64,000 bases of DNA, taken from positions 1 through 64,000 of the forward strand of contig CAJQTI010000002.1 of the NCBI GenBank assembly GCA_905618915.1. The letters run 5' to 3'. Below, in pieces: positions 43,814 to 52,510 of the stretch (within the stretch, counting starts at the first letter, position 1; every line of letters begins with the position of its first letter). Both the position numbers and the translations under genes were made by a program. Source of the stretch: an uncultured Candidatus Pelagibacter sp. (GTDB lineage Bacteria > Pseudomonadota > Alphaproteobacteria > Pelagibacterales > Pelagibacteraceae). Below the pieces are notes generated by a model. It saw nothing but the letters and a program-made list of their open reading frames with translations. It ran no database searches and was not told the origin of the DNA.

Positions 43814-43839
43814 ATTAAATTAACAAAACTTTTTTATAA

Positions 43840-45435
43840 ATGAATACATCAACAACAAACAAACCAAGACAAGAGTCAGACCGACAAGGTGAAAAAAAAT
43901 GGTATTCTGCATTAATGTCTCGTCCAGAGACTGGACCTTTGGGGGTAATGATCTTACTTTTTTGTATGTTGGGATACTTTTCTATTCCAGAAGGAGAATT
44001 TTCTCTTAATCCTTTTTCTGGTGAAGGATTTAACGCTTTAGGTATTAGAAATAATTTTAGGGTAATTGCTCAATTAGGAATCGTAGCACTTGCTGCTGGG
44101 ATGTTAATTATTGCAGGTGAATTCGATCTTTCAGTTGGTTCAATGATCGGTTTTGCCGGTGGTTGTATGGCAATGATACTAAAATGGGGTTTTGCTTTTA
44201 TTATTCCTTACATATCTTTTGAAGGAGGTCTTCATTTTGAGGGGTTAAAATTATTTGAAATTAGAGATGTCTCACCATTATTAGCAATATTAATTACATT
44301 ATGTATGACTCTATCCTTTGGATGGCTACAGGGATTGATAATTGTTAAAAGTGGTATATCTTCTTTCATCGTTACACTAGGTGGACTTTTCTTTTTACGA
44401 GGTATTACAGAAGTATCGTATAGAGCATTTAATAGAGCCCCCGATCAAACTGCTGGATCAACAACTGTTACAGATTTACCAGATATCAAAAATATTATAA
44501 ATGTACCAGGTCATGGAGAAATGGAAAGAGATGCGGCTAAAGCTTTACCAAATGACCAATTATTAGAAATTCTTAGCAACGCGCCAGCAAGCACTGTTGC
44601 AAAATTAACTGAACGACTAACATATATTTATGAAAAAGTTGCAACTTTGAAAACTGAAATAAATTCAACAAAAATGATTGAAACCTTAGAAAAATCTTTA
44701 GTTGGGGCAAAAAAATCTGGCAATGAATCAATGGTAGAAATTTTGACAAAGAAAATTGAAGCTGGAATTGATATTCCTACAGTTACTGCAAAAGCGGTCA
44801 CTGATATTGATATAGCAAAAGCTTACATCGACACCATAGTTACTGCAAGACCAGTAGCCAATTTCTTTGGAGGCGACATTATGGAACCGGTTTTTAATTG
44901 GTTGTATTTTACAGCAGATTGGAACGTAAATAACTTTGGAAACATTTTTGCTAAAGGAATGTATTCTGCTTTAATGATTTGGGGACTTATTGCTTTTATT
45001 TGTTATTTTATTTTGAGCAAAACTCAAGCAGGTAACTGGATTTATTCAACCGGGGGAAATCTTAATGCTGCTAAGGCTAATGGTGTGCCAACGAACAAAG
45101 TTAAGATTGCATTATTTGTGAATACTGCATTCTGCGCAACTATGTTTGCAGCATGTCAGGTTTTTGAAGTTAATACTGCGGATACAGCTAAAGGTAATTT
45201 GAAAGAATTAGAAGCAATTGCTGCTGCGGTTATTGGTGGTGTTGTGCTAACAGGAGGTTTTGGAACAATAGGTGGAATTATCTTAGGCACAATTATTTTT
45301 GGAATAGCAAAAGAAGCTTTCTTTTATATTCCTGGAATTGATGGATCATTCTATAGGGTGTTCCTTGGAGTAGTTCTTGTTACTGCTGCCTTTACAAATG
45401 AGAATATTAGGAAACGAATTATGGGAAATATCTAA
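43840..45435 (+). CDS. Sugar ABC transporter permease with large extra domain
   Basis: The 531-residue protein is about 190 residues longer than the other permeases here. Family marks flank an insertion: GIVALAAGMLIIAGEFDLSV near residue 83, VTLGGLFFLRGITEVSYRAF near 180, then IYSTGGNLNAAKANGV near 405 and AAAVIGGVVLTGGFGTIGG near 462. Roughly residues 200-345 are hydrophilic, rich in Ala/Glu/Lys/Thr and contain probable helical coiled-coil (LTERLTYIYEKVATLKTEIN), between two membrane segments and likely periplasmic. It lies between its binding-protein gene and the overlapping ATPase gene. The role of the insert is unknown. Confidence 0.9.
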   Translation: MNTSTTNKPRQESDRQGEKKWYSALMSRPETGPLGVMILLFCMLGYFSIPEGEFSLNPFSGEGFNALGIRNNFRVIAQLGIVALAAGMLIIAGEFDLSVGSMIGFAGGCMAMILKWGFAFIIPYISFEGGLHFEGLKLFEIRDVSPLLAILITLCMTLSFGWLQGLIIVKSGISSFIVTLGGLFFLRGITEVSYRAFNRAPDQTAGSTTVTDLPDIKNIINVPGHGEMERDAAKALPNDQLLEILSNAPASTVAKLTERLTYIYEKVATLKTEINSTKMIETLEKSLVGAKKSGNESMVEILTKKIEAGIDIPTVTAKAVTDIDIAKAYIDTIVTARPVANFFGGDIMEPVFNWLYFTADWNVNNFGNIFAKGMYSALMIWGLIAFICYFILSKTQAGNWIYSTGGNLNAAKANGVPTNKVKIALFVNTAFCATMFAACQVFEVNTADTAKGNLKELEAIAAAVIGGVVLTGGFGTIGGIILGTIIFGIAKEAFFYIPGIDGSFYRVFLGVVLVTAAFTNENIRKRIMGNI

Positions 45436-46214
45436 TGGATAAAAAACCATTAATTGAAATAAAGAATTTAGTAAAAAAATTTGGATCATTTACTGCTTTA
45501 AATGGCGTTTCATTGGATGTTTATCCAGGTGAAGTTCATGCTCTTTTAGGTGACAATGGAGCTGGAAAGTCAACTTTGATCAAGGTGTTATCTGGGGTTC
45601 ATTCTATGACAAGTGGAGAAATAAAAGTTGATGGAAAAATTGTTAATTTTACTTCACCACGTCAAGCATCTGATGAGGGTATTGGTACAGTTTATCAAGA
45701 TTTAGCACTCAATGCCTTAACTTCAGTTACAAGAAATTTTTTTCTAGGACGTGAAATAAAAAAAGGACCTGGCCCATTTGGTTTATTGCAAATGGATGAG
45801 ATGGATAAAATAACAACAGAAGAAATGTCTAAAATTGGAATTAACATTTCAAACCTCAATCAACCAGTTGGAACAATGTCAGGTGGACAAAGACAAACTT
45901 TGGCTATTGCAAGAGCAATTTACTTTGGTGCAAAGATATTAATATTAGATGAACCTACATCAGCATTAGGTCAAAAGCAGCAAATGGAAGTTTTAAAAAC
46001 AATAAAAAAAGTTCAAAATTATGGAAATATTGCAATTATACTTATTACTCACAACGAAATTCATGCACGCCTTATAGCTGATCGCTTTACTTTTTTAAGC
46101 TTGGGAGAAGTAATTGGCTCAGGATTGTCTTCAGAGCTTGGCAGTGAGGAAGTAAAAAGATTGATGGCAGGTGGTGCAAAAATTGGTGATCTTGCTAAAG
46201 AATTAGAATTATAA
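45435..46214 (+). CDS. Sugar ABC transporter ATP-binding protein (FrcA-like)
   Basis: The 259-residue single-domain ATPase shows Walker A GDNGAGKST (about residues 39-47), VYQDLALNAL, the signature MSGGQRQ, Walker [14 protein letters not shown] and switch histidine ILITHN. Its ATG overlaps the permease stop by one base (TAATG). The tail SSELGSEEVKRLMAGGAKIG is typical of the FrcA branch. It is the closest intact relative in the window of the decayed ATPase at 3380-3878. Confidence 0.93.
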   Translation: MDKKPLIEIKNLVKKFGSFTALNGVSLDVYPGEVHALLGDNGAGKSTLIKVLSGVHSMTSGEIKVDGKIVNFTSPRQASDEGIGTVYQDLALNALTSVTRNFFLGREIKKGPGPFGLLQMDEMDKITTEEMSKIGINISNLNQPVGTMSGGQRQTLAIARAIYFGAKILILDEPTSALGQKQQMEVLKTIKKVQNYGNIAIILITHNEIHARLIADRFTFLSLGEVIGSGLSSELGSEEVKRLMAGGAKIGDLAKELEL

Positions 46215-46259
46215 TTTTTTTTTATTTTTTTTTTTATTTTTTTCATTTAAGATTTATCC

Positions 46260-47108
46260 ATGCAGAAATTCTCGAGAGATAGTTTTAATGTTAATGAAGC
46301 AATAAACGAATTAATGCATGAATCTGGAGTTATAGTTATTGAAAATGCCTATAATTTAAATGATATCAAAGAAGCAAGAGAAATTGTTAATCATTTTGCA
46401 GATACAGAAGAGCAAAAAGAAACCCACTTTAATGCCGAGGCTGAAGCATCTAAGCAAATTAAGCTTCAACAAAGGATATGGAATTTATTTGGCAAGGGAG
46501 ATATTTTCAGTAAATTAATTTCAGATGACATTATTTTTAGCTTAATTTCTAAACTTTTAGGCTCAGAATTTTTTTGTGGTTCTTACTGTGGAAGTAGATT
46601 GCTCCCAGGGTCCCTAGGGCAGGAACTGCATATAGATTATCCATATTGGGATTTTTATAATAGTGAGACTTTTCCTATGGGTCTTAATAGTTCATTTGCA
46701 CAAAACTGTCAGGCCACTATACCCCTGGATATTTGTTCAGAAGCATCAGGGGCAACAACCTACATACCAAGATCACAAAAAAAATTACACTATCCAAATG
46801 AAAATGATGACTTTTCAAATAAACAACAAATGATTGCTAATCCTGGAGATTTAGTTTTTTTTAATGGTAATTGCTGGCATGGAGCTTCGCCTAATAAATC
46901 AAATCACCAAAGAGCAGCATTACTGATAGAGTTTCTCCCTAAATATATAAAACCAGTTGAAGATTTAGTGACTTATCTATCCAAAGATTTTAAAAATAAT
47001 TCAAATCCAAAAGTTCGACAACTTTTAGGATTAAATTATGAATATCCAAAGATTATGGATACGAGCAAAAAAACAAATAATATTGGTTTAGGTTACAAAG
47101 CTAAATAA
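46260..47108 (+). CDS. PhyH family 2-oxoglutarate dioxygenase
   Basis: The 282-residue protein has H-x-D in LGQELHIDYPYWDFYN (near residue 122), a distal His in NCWHGASPNKS (near 206) and the following Arg in HQRAALLIEF, the iron and 2-oxoglutarate ligands of the PhyH family. It follows the ABC ATPase after a T-rich 45-base gap. Substrate unknown; its place next to sugar uptake and SDR/epimerase genes hints at a modified sugar or sugar-like molecule. Confidence 0.83.
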   Translation: MQKFSRDSFNVNEAINELMHESGVIVIENAYNLNDIKEAREIVNHFADTEEQKETHFNAEAEASKQIKLQQRIWNLFGKGDIFSKLISDDIIFSLISKLLGSEFFCGSYCGSRLLPGSLGQELHIDYPYWDFYNSETFPMGLNSSFAQNCQATIPLDICSEASGATTYIPRSQKKLHYPNENDDFSNKQQMIANPGDLVFFNGNCWHGASPNKSNHQRAALLIEFLPKYIKPVEDLVTYLSKDFKNNSNPKVRQLLGLNYEYPKIMDTSKKTNNIGLGYKAK

Positions 47109-47235
47109 AATCTATATTATTAAGTTATATGCTCTATAAATATTAAATATAATAAAAACAGTATGAAAAAAATTAGTCCAATATTAAATACAAATAATGC
47201 TGAGAAGAATTTATAACTAGTGGAGGCTTAGGAAA

Positions 47236-47997
47236 ATGAAAGTAAAATATTATGATTTAAAAAATAAAAGAGTATTTGTAACAGGCGGAGGATCAGGAAT
47301 TGGAGCTTCAATTGTTGAACATTTTTGTGAACAAGGAAGTGAAGTTTATTTCGTAGATATCGATTTAAAAGAGACAAAAAAACTTTTAAACAAAATTAAG
47401 AGAAAAAAATTTAGAACACCAACTTTCATTGAATGTAATTTGTTGGATATTAATAAATTAGAGAAAATAATTAAAGACGTAATTGTTAAAAAAGGTCCTA
47501 TTCATGCTTTAGTTAACAATGCTGCTAATGATGACAGACATACTACAGAACAAGTGGATGAAAAATATTGGGATAATAGAATGGCAATTAATTTAAAACA
47601 TTACTTTTTTGCTGCAAAAGCAGTAATTCATTCTATGAAAAAAATAAAGTCAGGTTCTATTATTAATTTAAGTTCAGTTTCGTGGGTTATGGGTGAAGGT
47701 GATAAAGTTGTTTATGAAACAGCAAAATCAGCCGCTGTTGGTTTAACACGATCTTTTGCTCAAGAATATGGAAAATATAACATTAGAACAAATACTGTCA
47801 TACCGGGATGTATTGCGACTGAAAGACAAATTAAACTTTGGTATACCCCTAAATATAAGAAGTTTATTTGGGATAAACAAGCTTTAAAAAGAACGATATT
47901 TCCAAATGATGTTGCTCAAATGGTCATGTTTTTAGCCTCCGATCAATCTACGGGGTGCACAAAACAAATCTTTACAGTTGACGGTGGATTAACTTGA
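47236..47997 (+). CDS. SDR family oxidoreductase
   Basis: A 253-residue short-chain dehydrogenase with TGGGSGIGASI near residues 17-27, NNAAND near 93 and the catalytic Ser/YxxxK in SSVSWVMGEGDKVVYETAKSA; the catalytic Tyr is followed by ETAK. C-terminal TVDGGLT is typical. The VMGEG loop resembles sugar (L-arabinose, L-fucose, galactose) dehydrogenases of the SDR family. It is followed after 5 bases by an aldose 1-epimerase gene, so it may oxidise an aldose whose anomer is supplied by that enzyme. The Shine-Dalgarno GTGGAGG is near the start. Confidence 0.84.
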   Translation: MKVKYYDLKNKRVFVTGGGSGIGASIVEHFCEQGSEVYFVDIDLKETKKLLNKIKRKKFRTPTFIECNLLDINKLEKIIKDVIVKKGPIHALVNNAANDDRHTTEQVDEKYWDNRMAINLKHYFFAAKAVIHSMKKIKSGSIINLSSVSWVMGEGDKVVYETAKSAAVGLTRSFAQEYGKYNIRTNTVIPGCIATERQIKLWYTPKYKKFIWDKQALKRTIFPNDVAQMVMFLASDQSTGCTKQIFTVDGGLT

Positions 47998-48002
47998 TCT
48001 AG

Positions 48003-48971
48003 GTGAAAGTTGAAAGTTCAATAATCCAAAATAAATATCTTAGAGTTCAAACTCTTAACTATGGAGCTAGTCTCTATGAAGTTTTTCATAAGAACAAGAA
48101 AATAAATTTAATTTTAGATTTAGGTTCTAAAAAAAATTATCGTTTTAAGCACGCAAGTGTTGGGTCAACTTGTGGAAGATATGCCGGTAGAATTTCTAAT
48201 TCAAAATTTCAAATTTCAAAAGAGCAATATATTTTAAGCTCAAACGAAGGAAAAAACACTCTTCATGGAGGAAAAACTGGTTTTTCAAAACTCCCATGGG
48301 AAAAAATAAAACAAACGAAAGATAAAATTGTTTATCAGCTTTATTCACCTGATAATGATCAAGGTTTTCCAGGAAATTTAATTGTTAATTGTACTTATCA
48401 AGTAAAAAATAAATTTTTGCATATTAAGTATGAATATAGATCTGACAAAAAAACTCATGTAAATTTAACTAATCATAGCTATTGGAACTTAGAGAAAAAC
48501 AAAAAGAATATGATTTATAATCATGACTTAAAATTAAATTCAAATAAGTATCTTCAAGTAAATAAAAATTTAATACCAACAGGTAACTTTAAGAGTGTAA
48601 AAAAATCTATATTTGATTTTTTAAAATTTCAAAATATTGGAAAAAAATTAAGTTTTTTTAAAAATAAAAAAATAGAAACAAAACACAAAGGTTTTGACAC
48701 CACATATATCATAAAAAAAAATTCTAGAAATTTTATTGGATCTTTAAAAAATAATAAAAGTAAAATCCAAGTTGATTTTTTTTCAAATTTACCAGCAGTT
48801 CAACTTTATTCAGCTCAAAATTTAAATTATAAAAAAAAACTATTTCCTTATCAGGGGATTTGTTTAGAAACGCAATATTTTCCTGATGCACCTAATAAAA
48901 AAAATTTTCCAAGCACTTTAATTAAAGCAAATAAAAGATATACATGCTTAACAAAAATTATGATTAATTAA
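48003..48971 (+). CDS. Aldose 1-epimerase (GalM family)
   Basis: A 322-residue mutarotase with GTG start. Family motifs are STCGRYAGRISNSKF, NTLHGGKTGFSKLPW with the catalytic His, NLTNHSYWNL near residue 155, AVQLYSAQNL and the catalytic Glu in GICLETQYFPDAPN near 295. It interconverts alpha and beta aldoses. The protein is extremely Lys/Asn-rich and the gene is more AT-rich than the transporter genes. Placement between an SDR sugar dehydrogenase and a Gfo/Idh gene supports an oxidative aldose route. Confidence 0.88.
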   Translation: MKVESSIIQNKYLRVQTLNYGASLYEVFHKNKKINLILDLGSKKNYRFKHASVGSTCGRYAGRISNSKFQISKEQYILSSNEGKNTLHGGKTGFSKLPWEKIKQTKDKIVYQLYSPDNDQGFPGNLIVNCTYQVKNKFLHIKYEYRSDKKTHVNLTNHSYWNLEKNKKNMIYNHDLKLNSNKYLQVNKNLIPTGNFKSVKKSIFDFLKFQNIGKKLSFFKNKKIETKHKGFDTTYIIKKNSRNFIGSLKNNKSKIQVDFFSNLPAVQLYSAQNLNYKKKLFPYQGICLETQYFPDAPNKKNFPSTLIKANKRYTCLTKIMIN

Positions 48972-48973
48972 CT

Positions 48974-50011
48974 ATGAATAAGAAAATCAATATCTCTATT
49001 GTAGGAACTGGACTAATGGGATTACAGCATATAAAGGCAATTTCAAAATCAAAAAAAGTTAATCTTCATTCAATAGTAGATATTAGCAATAACTCTAAAA
49101 GTTTATCAAAAAAATATAAAATTCCATTGTACTCAAACGTAAATGAACTTTTAAACTCAAAAAACTTAGATGCAGTGATTGTTGCTACACCAAATCAATT
49201 GCATGAAAAGCATACAATTAGTTTTCTTAAAAATAAAATTCCAGTTTTATTGGAAAAACCTATTTCTGATAATATTAATTCAGCTAAAAAAATTATTAGT
49301 AGTGCCAATAAAAATAGGACACCGTTATTGATAGGGTATCACAGAAGACATAACCCAATAGTATCAAAGGTAAAAGAGCTTATTGACAAAGGTAAATTAG
49401 GAAACATAGTTTCAGCAAATGTGTTGTGTTGGCTTTATAAGCATAAAGCATACTACAATGAAAAATGGAGGATAAGTAAAGGAGGAGGTCCTTTAGGAAT
49501 AAATCTTGTCCATGACCTTGATATGATTTGTTATTTACTTGGTTCAATTAAATATGTTCAAGCCTTTACGTCTAATTCTGTTCGTAAATTTAAGGTGGAA
49601 GATACAGCAACCATTAACTTAGTTTTAAAATCTGGAGCACTATGCACACTAAATATCTCAGATACCATTGTAGCACCATGGAGCTACGAGTTAACAGCAG
49701 GAGAAAATCCAGCATATCCTAAAACTAACCAATCAGCTTATTTTATAGGTGGAACCAAGGGTTCTCTTCAATTTCCAAATTTAAATTCATGGTATTATAA
49801 ATCTGAAAGAAGTTGGTGGAAAAATATTTTTGATAAAAAATACAATATTAAATCAGACGGTAACACTTTAGTAAATCAAATTGATCATTTTTGTGATGTG
49901 GTATCTAAAAAAATTAAACCAAAAGTTAATGGTAATGACGGTCTTAACTCATTAAAAATTTTTGATGCAATATTAAAGAGTGTTAAGACAGGTAAAAAAA
50001 TTAAAGTTTAA
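48974..50011 (+). CDS. Gfo/Idh/MocA family oxidoreductase
   Basis: A 345-residue protein with the Rossmann motif ISIVGTGLMGLQHIKAI at the N-terminus, LLEKPISDN near residue 95 with the catalytic Lys and GGPLGINLVHDLDMICYLLG near 175 with the Asp/His pair. It starts 2 bases after the epimerase stop and probably oxidises or reduces the same sugar. It converges on the DMT transporter gene with a 13-base gap. Confidence 0.86.
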   Translation: MNKKINISIVGTGLMGLQHIKAISKSKKVNLHSIVDISNNSKSLSKKYKIPLYSNVNELLNSKNLDAVIVATPNQLHEKHTISFLKNKIPVLLEKPISDNINSAKKIISSANKNRTPLLIGYHRRHNPIVSKVKELIDKGKLGNIVSANVLCWLYKHKAYYNEKWRISKGGGPLGINLVHDLDMICYLLGSIKYVQAFTSNSVRKFKVEDTATINLVLKSGALCTLNISDTIVAPWSYELTAGENPAYPKTNQSAYFIGGTKGSLQFPNLNSWYYKSERSWWKNIFDKKYNIKSDGNTLVNQIDHFCDVVSKKIKPKVNGNDGLNSLKIFDAILKSVKTGKKIKV

Positions 50012-50024
50012 AGTACAATGGTAT

Positions 50025-50897
50025 TTAATTATTTTTTTTACCTTCAGTTTTAATAAACAATATACCAAATACTATAATTCCAATTACACCGAAAATTTTA
50101 TTCACATCGAATGGAACACCAAAAATCAAAAAATTAATTATTGTGGACCAAAGTAATTGAGAATATTGAAAGTTTGTTACAAAAGATAAATTAGAAAGCT
50201 GGATTGCTTGGATTAATATAAAATGGCTTACAAATCCAGATAGACCCATCACCATTAAAGGTATCCAATAAATATTTTTTTCCAAAGGAACCCAATTAAA
50301 AAAAATATAAATTGAAAAAATAATAGTTCCAGTAATTGCCGTATAAAATACTGAAGCAAATGGATCGTTGTTTTTTGAGATAACTTTAGTAAAAAATTGG
50401 TATAGAGCCCAACATATTGGAGGTACTAAAGGAAAAATTAATTCTGGAGAAAGCACTTTCATACTTGGTCCAAGAGAATAAATTATTGACCCAAAACTTA
50501 AAATCATTAAAAAAAATCCCTTATAACTGAGCACATCTTTTAAAAAGTATGCTGATAAAATGGCTACTATTAGTGGAGCTGAAAAAAAGACTACATAAAT
50601 ATCCACTAAGTCAAATCTTTGAAGTGAATTGAACATAAAAAAAGTAGCAGTAACCATCAATATTGATCTTAATATTTGAATTTTAAAATTTTTTGTTAAG
50701 TTTATCTTTGGTCTAAAGATTAAAAAATAAACTCCCATAGCTATAAAATGAAAGAAAAACCTCCCCCATACAGCCTGTGTAACTGGCATAACACTACCTA
50801 AAAATTTTGCTAGTGAATCCATACACACAAACATAAAAAATCCTGTTGAGGCTAATAAAACTATCTTTAATAGAGGGGCTTTTTTATTTTGTGTCAT
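50025..50897 (-). CDS. DMT superfamily (EamA) transporter
   Basis: The 290-residue protein has ten hydrophobic segments and the two EamA repeats; the second repeat begins around LIFPLVPPICWALYQF. Such proteins export or import small metabolites by proton exchange. It is 37 bases downstream of the UxaA-type dehydratase gene, in the same minus-strand operon. The cargo is unknown; it might move a sugar acid or its breakdown product. Confidence 0.86.
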   Translation of the reverse strand: MTQNKKAPLLKIVLLASTGFFMFVCMDSLAKFLGSVMPVTQAVWGRFFFHFIAMGVYFLIFRPKINLTKNFKIQILRSILMVTATFFMFNSLQRFDLVDIYVVFFSAPLIVAILSAYFLKDVLSYKGFFLMILSFGSIIYSLGPSMKVLSPELIFPLVPPICWALYQFFTKVISKNNDPFASVFYTAITGTIIFSIYIFFNWVPLEKNIYWIPLMVMGLSGFVSHFILIQAIQLSNLSFVTNFQYSQLLWSTIINFLIFGVPFDVNKIFGVIGIIVFGILFIKTEGKKNN

Positions 50898-50934
50898 TAG
50901 ATGAGTAAAGAGTAAATATTTCTATAAAAAATAT

Positions 50935-52443
50935 TTACATTACCACGCCAACTTGCCAAGGGTTAAATTCTTCATCACCATAGCCATTAAGCTCACTTTT
51001 GGTAGGACTACCAGAGGCAGTAGTAATCACTAGTTCAAAAATTTTTTTTCCAACTTCTTCTATTTCTTCTTTACCTTCTATAATTGTCCCACAATTAATA
51101 TCCATGTCCTCAATCATCTTCTCATACATAGTGGTGTTAGTTGATAGCTTTAAACTAGGCGCAGGCTTACATCCAAAACAAGAACCTCGTCCAGTTGTGA
51201 AACATATTACATTTGCACCAGATGCCACTTGACCTGTTACAGAAACAGGATCGTACCCTGGCGAATCCATAAAATTAAATCCTTTGTTTTTTAAGGGTTC
51301 AGCGTAACTTAAAACATCTTCTAAAATAGAATTTCCACCTTTAGCAACAGCACCTAATGATTTTTCAAGAATTGTAGTTAGTCCACCTTTTTTATTTCCT
51401 GGTGCTGGATTATTATCCATAGAGCTATTATTTATAGATGTGTAGTGCTGCCACCATTTAATTTTAGCTATTAGTTTATCTGCCGTTTCTTGTTTATTTG
51501 CTCTATTAATCAATAAATGTTCTGCACCATAAATTTCTGGTGTTTCTGATAAAATAGAACTACCCCCTTGCTTAACCAGCATATCAGCCGCAACTCCCAA
51601 AGCAGGATTTGCCGAAATTCCAGAATAACCATCAGACCCTCCACATTGTAGTGCTAAAGTTATATTATTAACTGATAAAGGTTCTCTTTTTATATTATTT
51701 GAAACAACTAATAGATTTTTGATTTCACTTAAAACTTTATCAACAATTTTTTTTGTTCCACCTTCATCCTGTATTGTTAAAAAGTGAATACGGTCATGCT
51801 GTTTTACATTATCTTTGAATATATCAACTTGAGCACACTCACAGCCTAATCCTAGTACAAACACATGTGAAAAATTTGGGTGATTTTTAAAGCCATCAAT
51901 TGTTCTTTGAAATATTTGCATTCCTTCACTCTCCGTATTCATTCCACATCCAGTTGAGTGAGTTATTGGCACTATCCCATCTATATTTGGAAAATCTTTT
52001 AAAATATTACTTTGTTTAATTTTTTCAGAAATCATCTTAGTAACAGTTGCGGAACAATTTACTGTACTTATGATACCTATATAGTTTCTTGTAGCTACCT
52101 GACCATTGTCTCTCATTATACCGTTGAAAAATAATTCACTTTTTTCATTTATAATTGATTTCTTTTCTATAACTTTAAATTTTCTATCAAAATCTTTAAA
52201 CTCTAAATTATGCGAGTGAACATGTTCGCCAGGATTAATATTTTTAGAAGCAAATCCTATAATCTGGTCATACTTGATAACTGGATCACCTTTATTTACA
52301 GTTTTTAAACAAATCTTATGACCAAAAGGTATGTCGTCAATACTTGAAATATTTTGGCCTTCAATTTTTGTTTTAGCTGGAATTATAAATGGTGTGACAG
52401 CAACGTTATCATTTTTGTTTAAAACTATTAGATTATTTTGCAT
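50935..52443 (-). CDS. UxaA family altronate/galactarate-type dehydratase
   Basis: A 502-residue full-length protein with an N-terminal SAF domain (about residues 1-90) and the D-galactarate dehydratase/altronate hydrolase core. Landmarks are MRDNGQVATRNYIGII near residue 110, ITHSTGCGMNTESEGMQIF near 160, LALQCGGSDGYSGISANPALG near 263 and CFTTGRGSCFGCKPAPSLKLSTNT near 415 with conserved cysteines. Altronate dehydratase makes 2-keto-3-deoxy-gluconate from altronate; relatives act on L-fuconate or galactarate. It is divergent from an IlvD/Edd-type dehydratase. Confidence 0.9.
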   Translation of the reverse strand: MQNNLIVLNKNDNVAVTPFIIPAKTKIEGQNISSIDDIPFGHKICLKTVNKGDPVIKYDQIIGFASKNINPGEHVHSHNLEFKDFDRKFKVIEKKSIINEKSELFFNGIMRDNGQVATRNYIGIISTVNCSATVTKMISEKIKQSNILKDFPNIDGIVPITHSTGCGMNTESEGMQIFQRTIDGFKNHPNFSHVFVLGLGCECAQVDIFKDNVKQHDRIHFLTIQDEGGTKKIVDKVLSEIKNLLVVSNNIKREPLSVNNITLALQCGGSDGYSGISANPALGVAADMLVKQGGSSILSETPEIYGAEHLLINRANKQETADKLIAKIKWWQHYTSINNSSMDNNPAPGNKKGGLTTILEKSLGAVAKGGNSILEDVLSYAEPLKNKGFNFMDSPGYDPVSVTGQVASGANVICFTTGRGSCFGCKPAPSLKLSTNTTMYEKMIEDMDINCGTIIEGKEEIEEVGKKIFELVITTASGSPTKSELNGYGDEEFNPWQVGVVM

Positions 52444-52510
52444 TTTATAATATAGTTTAGTAAATTATAAGTAATATAACAAAGGGTATTTCCAATAAAA
52501 TATTTTAATT

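Noticed and set aside
46215-46259. T-rich stretch after the ABC ATPase as a terminator
   Set aside because: There are long T-runs but no preceding stem on the plus strand.
47163-47216. Short ORF (MKKISPILNTNNAEKNL) before the SDR gene at 47236
   Set aside because: No ribosome site, homology or structure recognised; a 17-codon ORF is expected by chance. It could be a leader peptide but nothing supports it.
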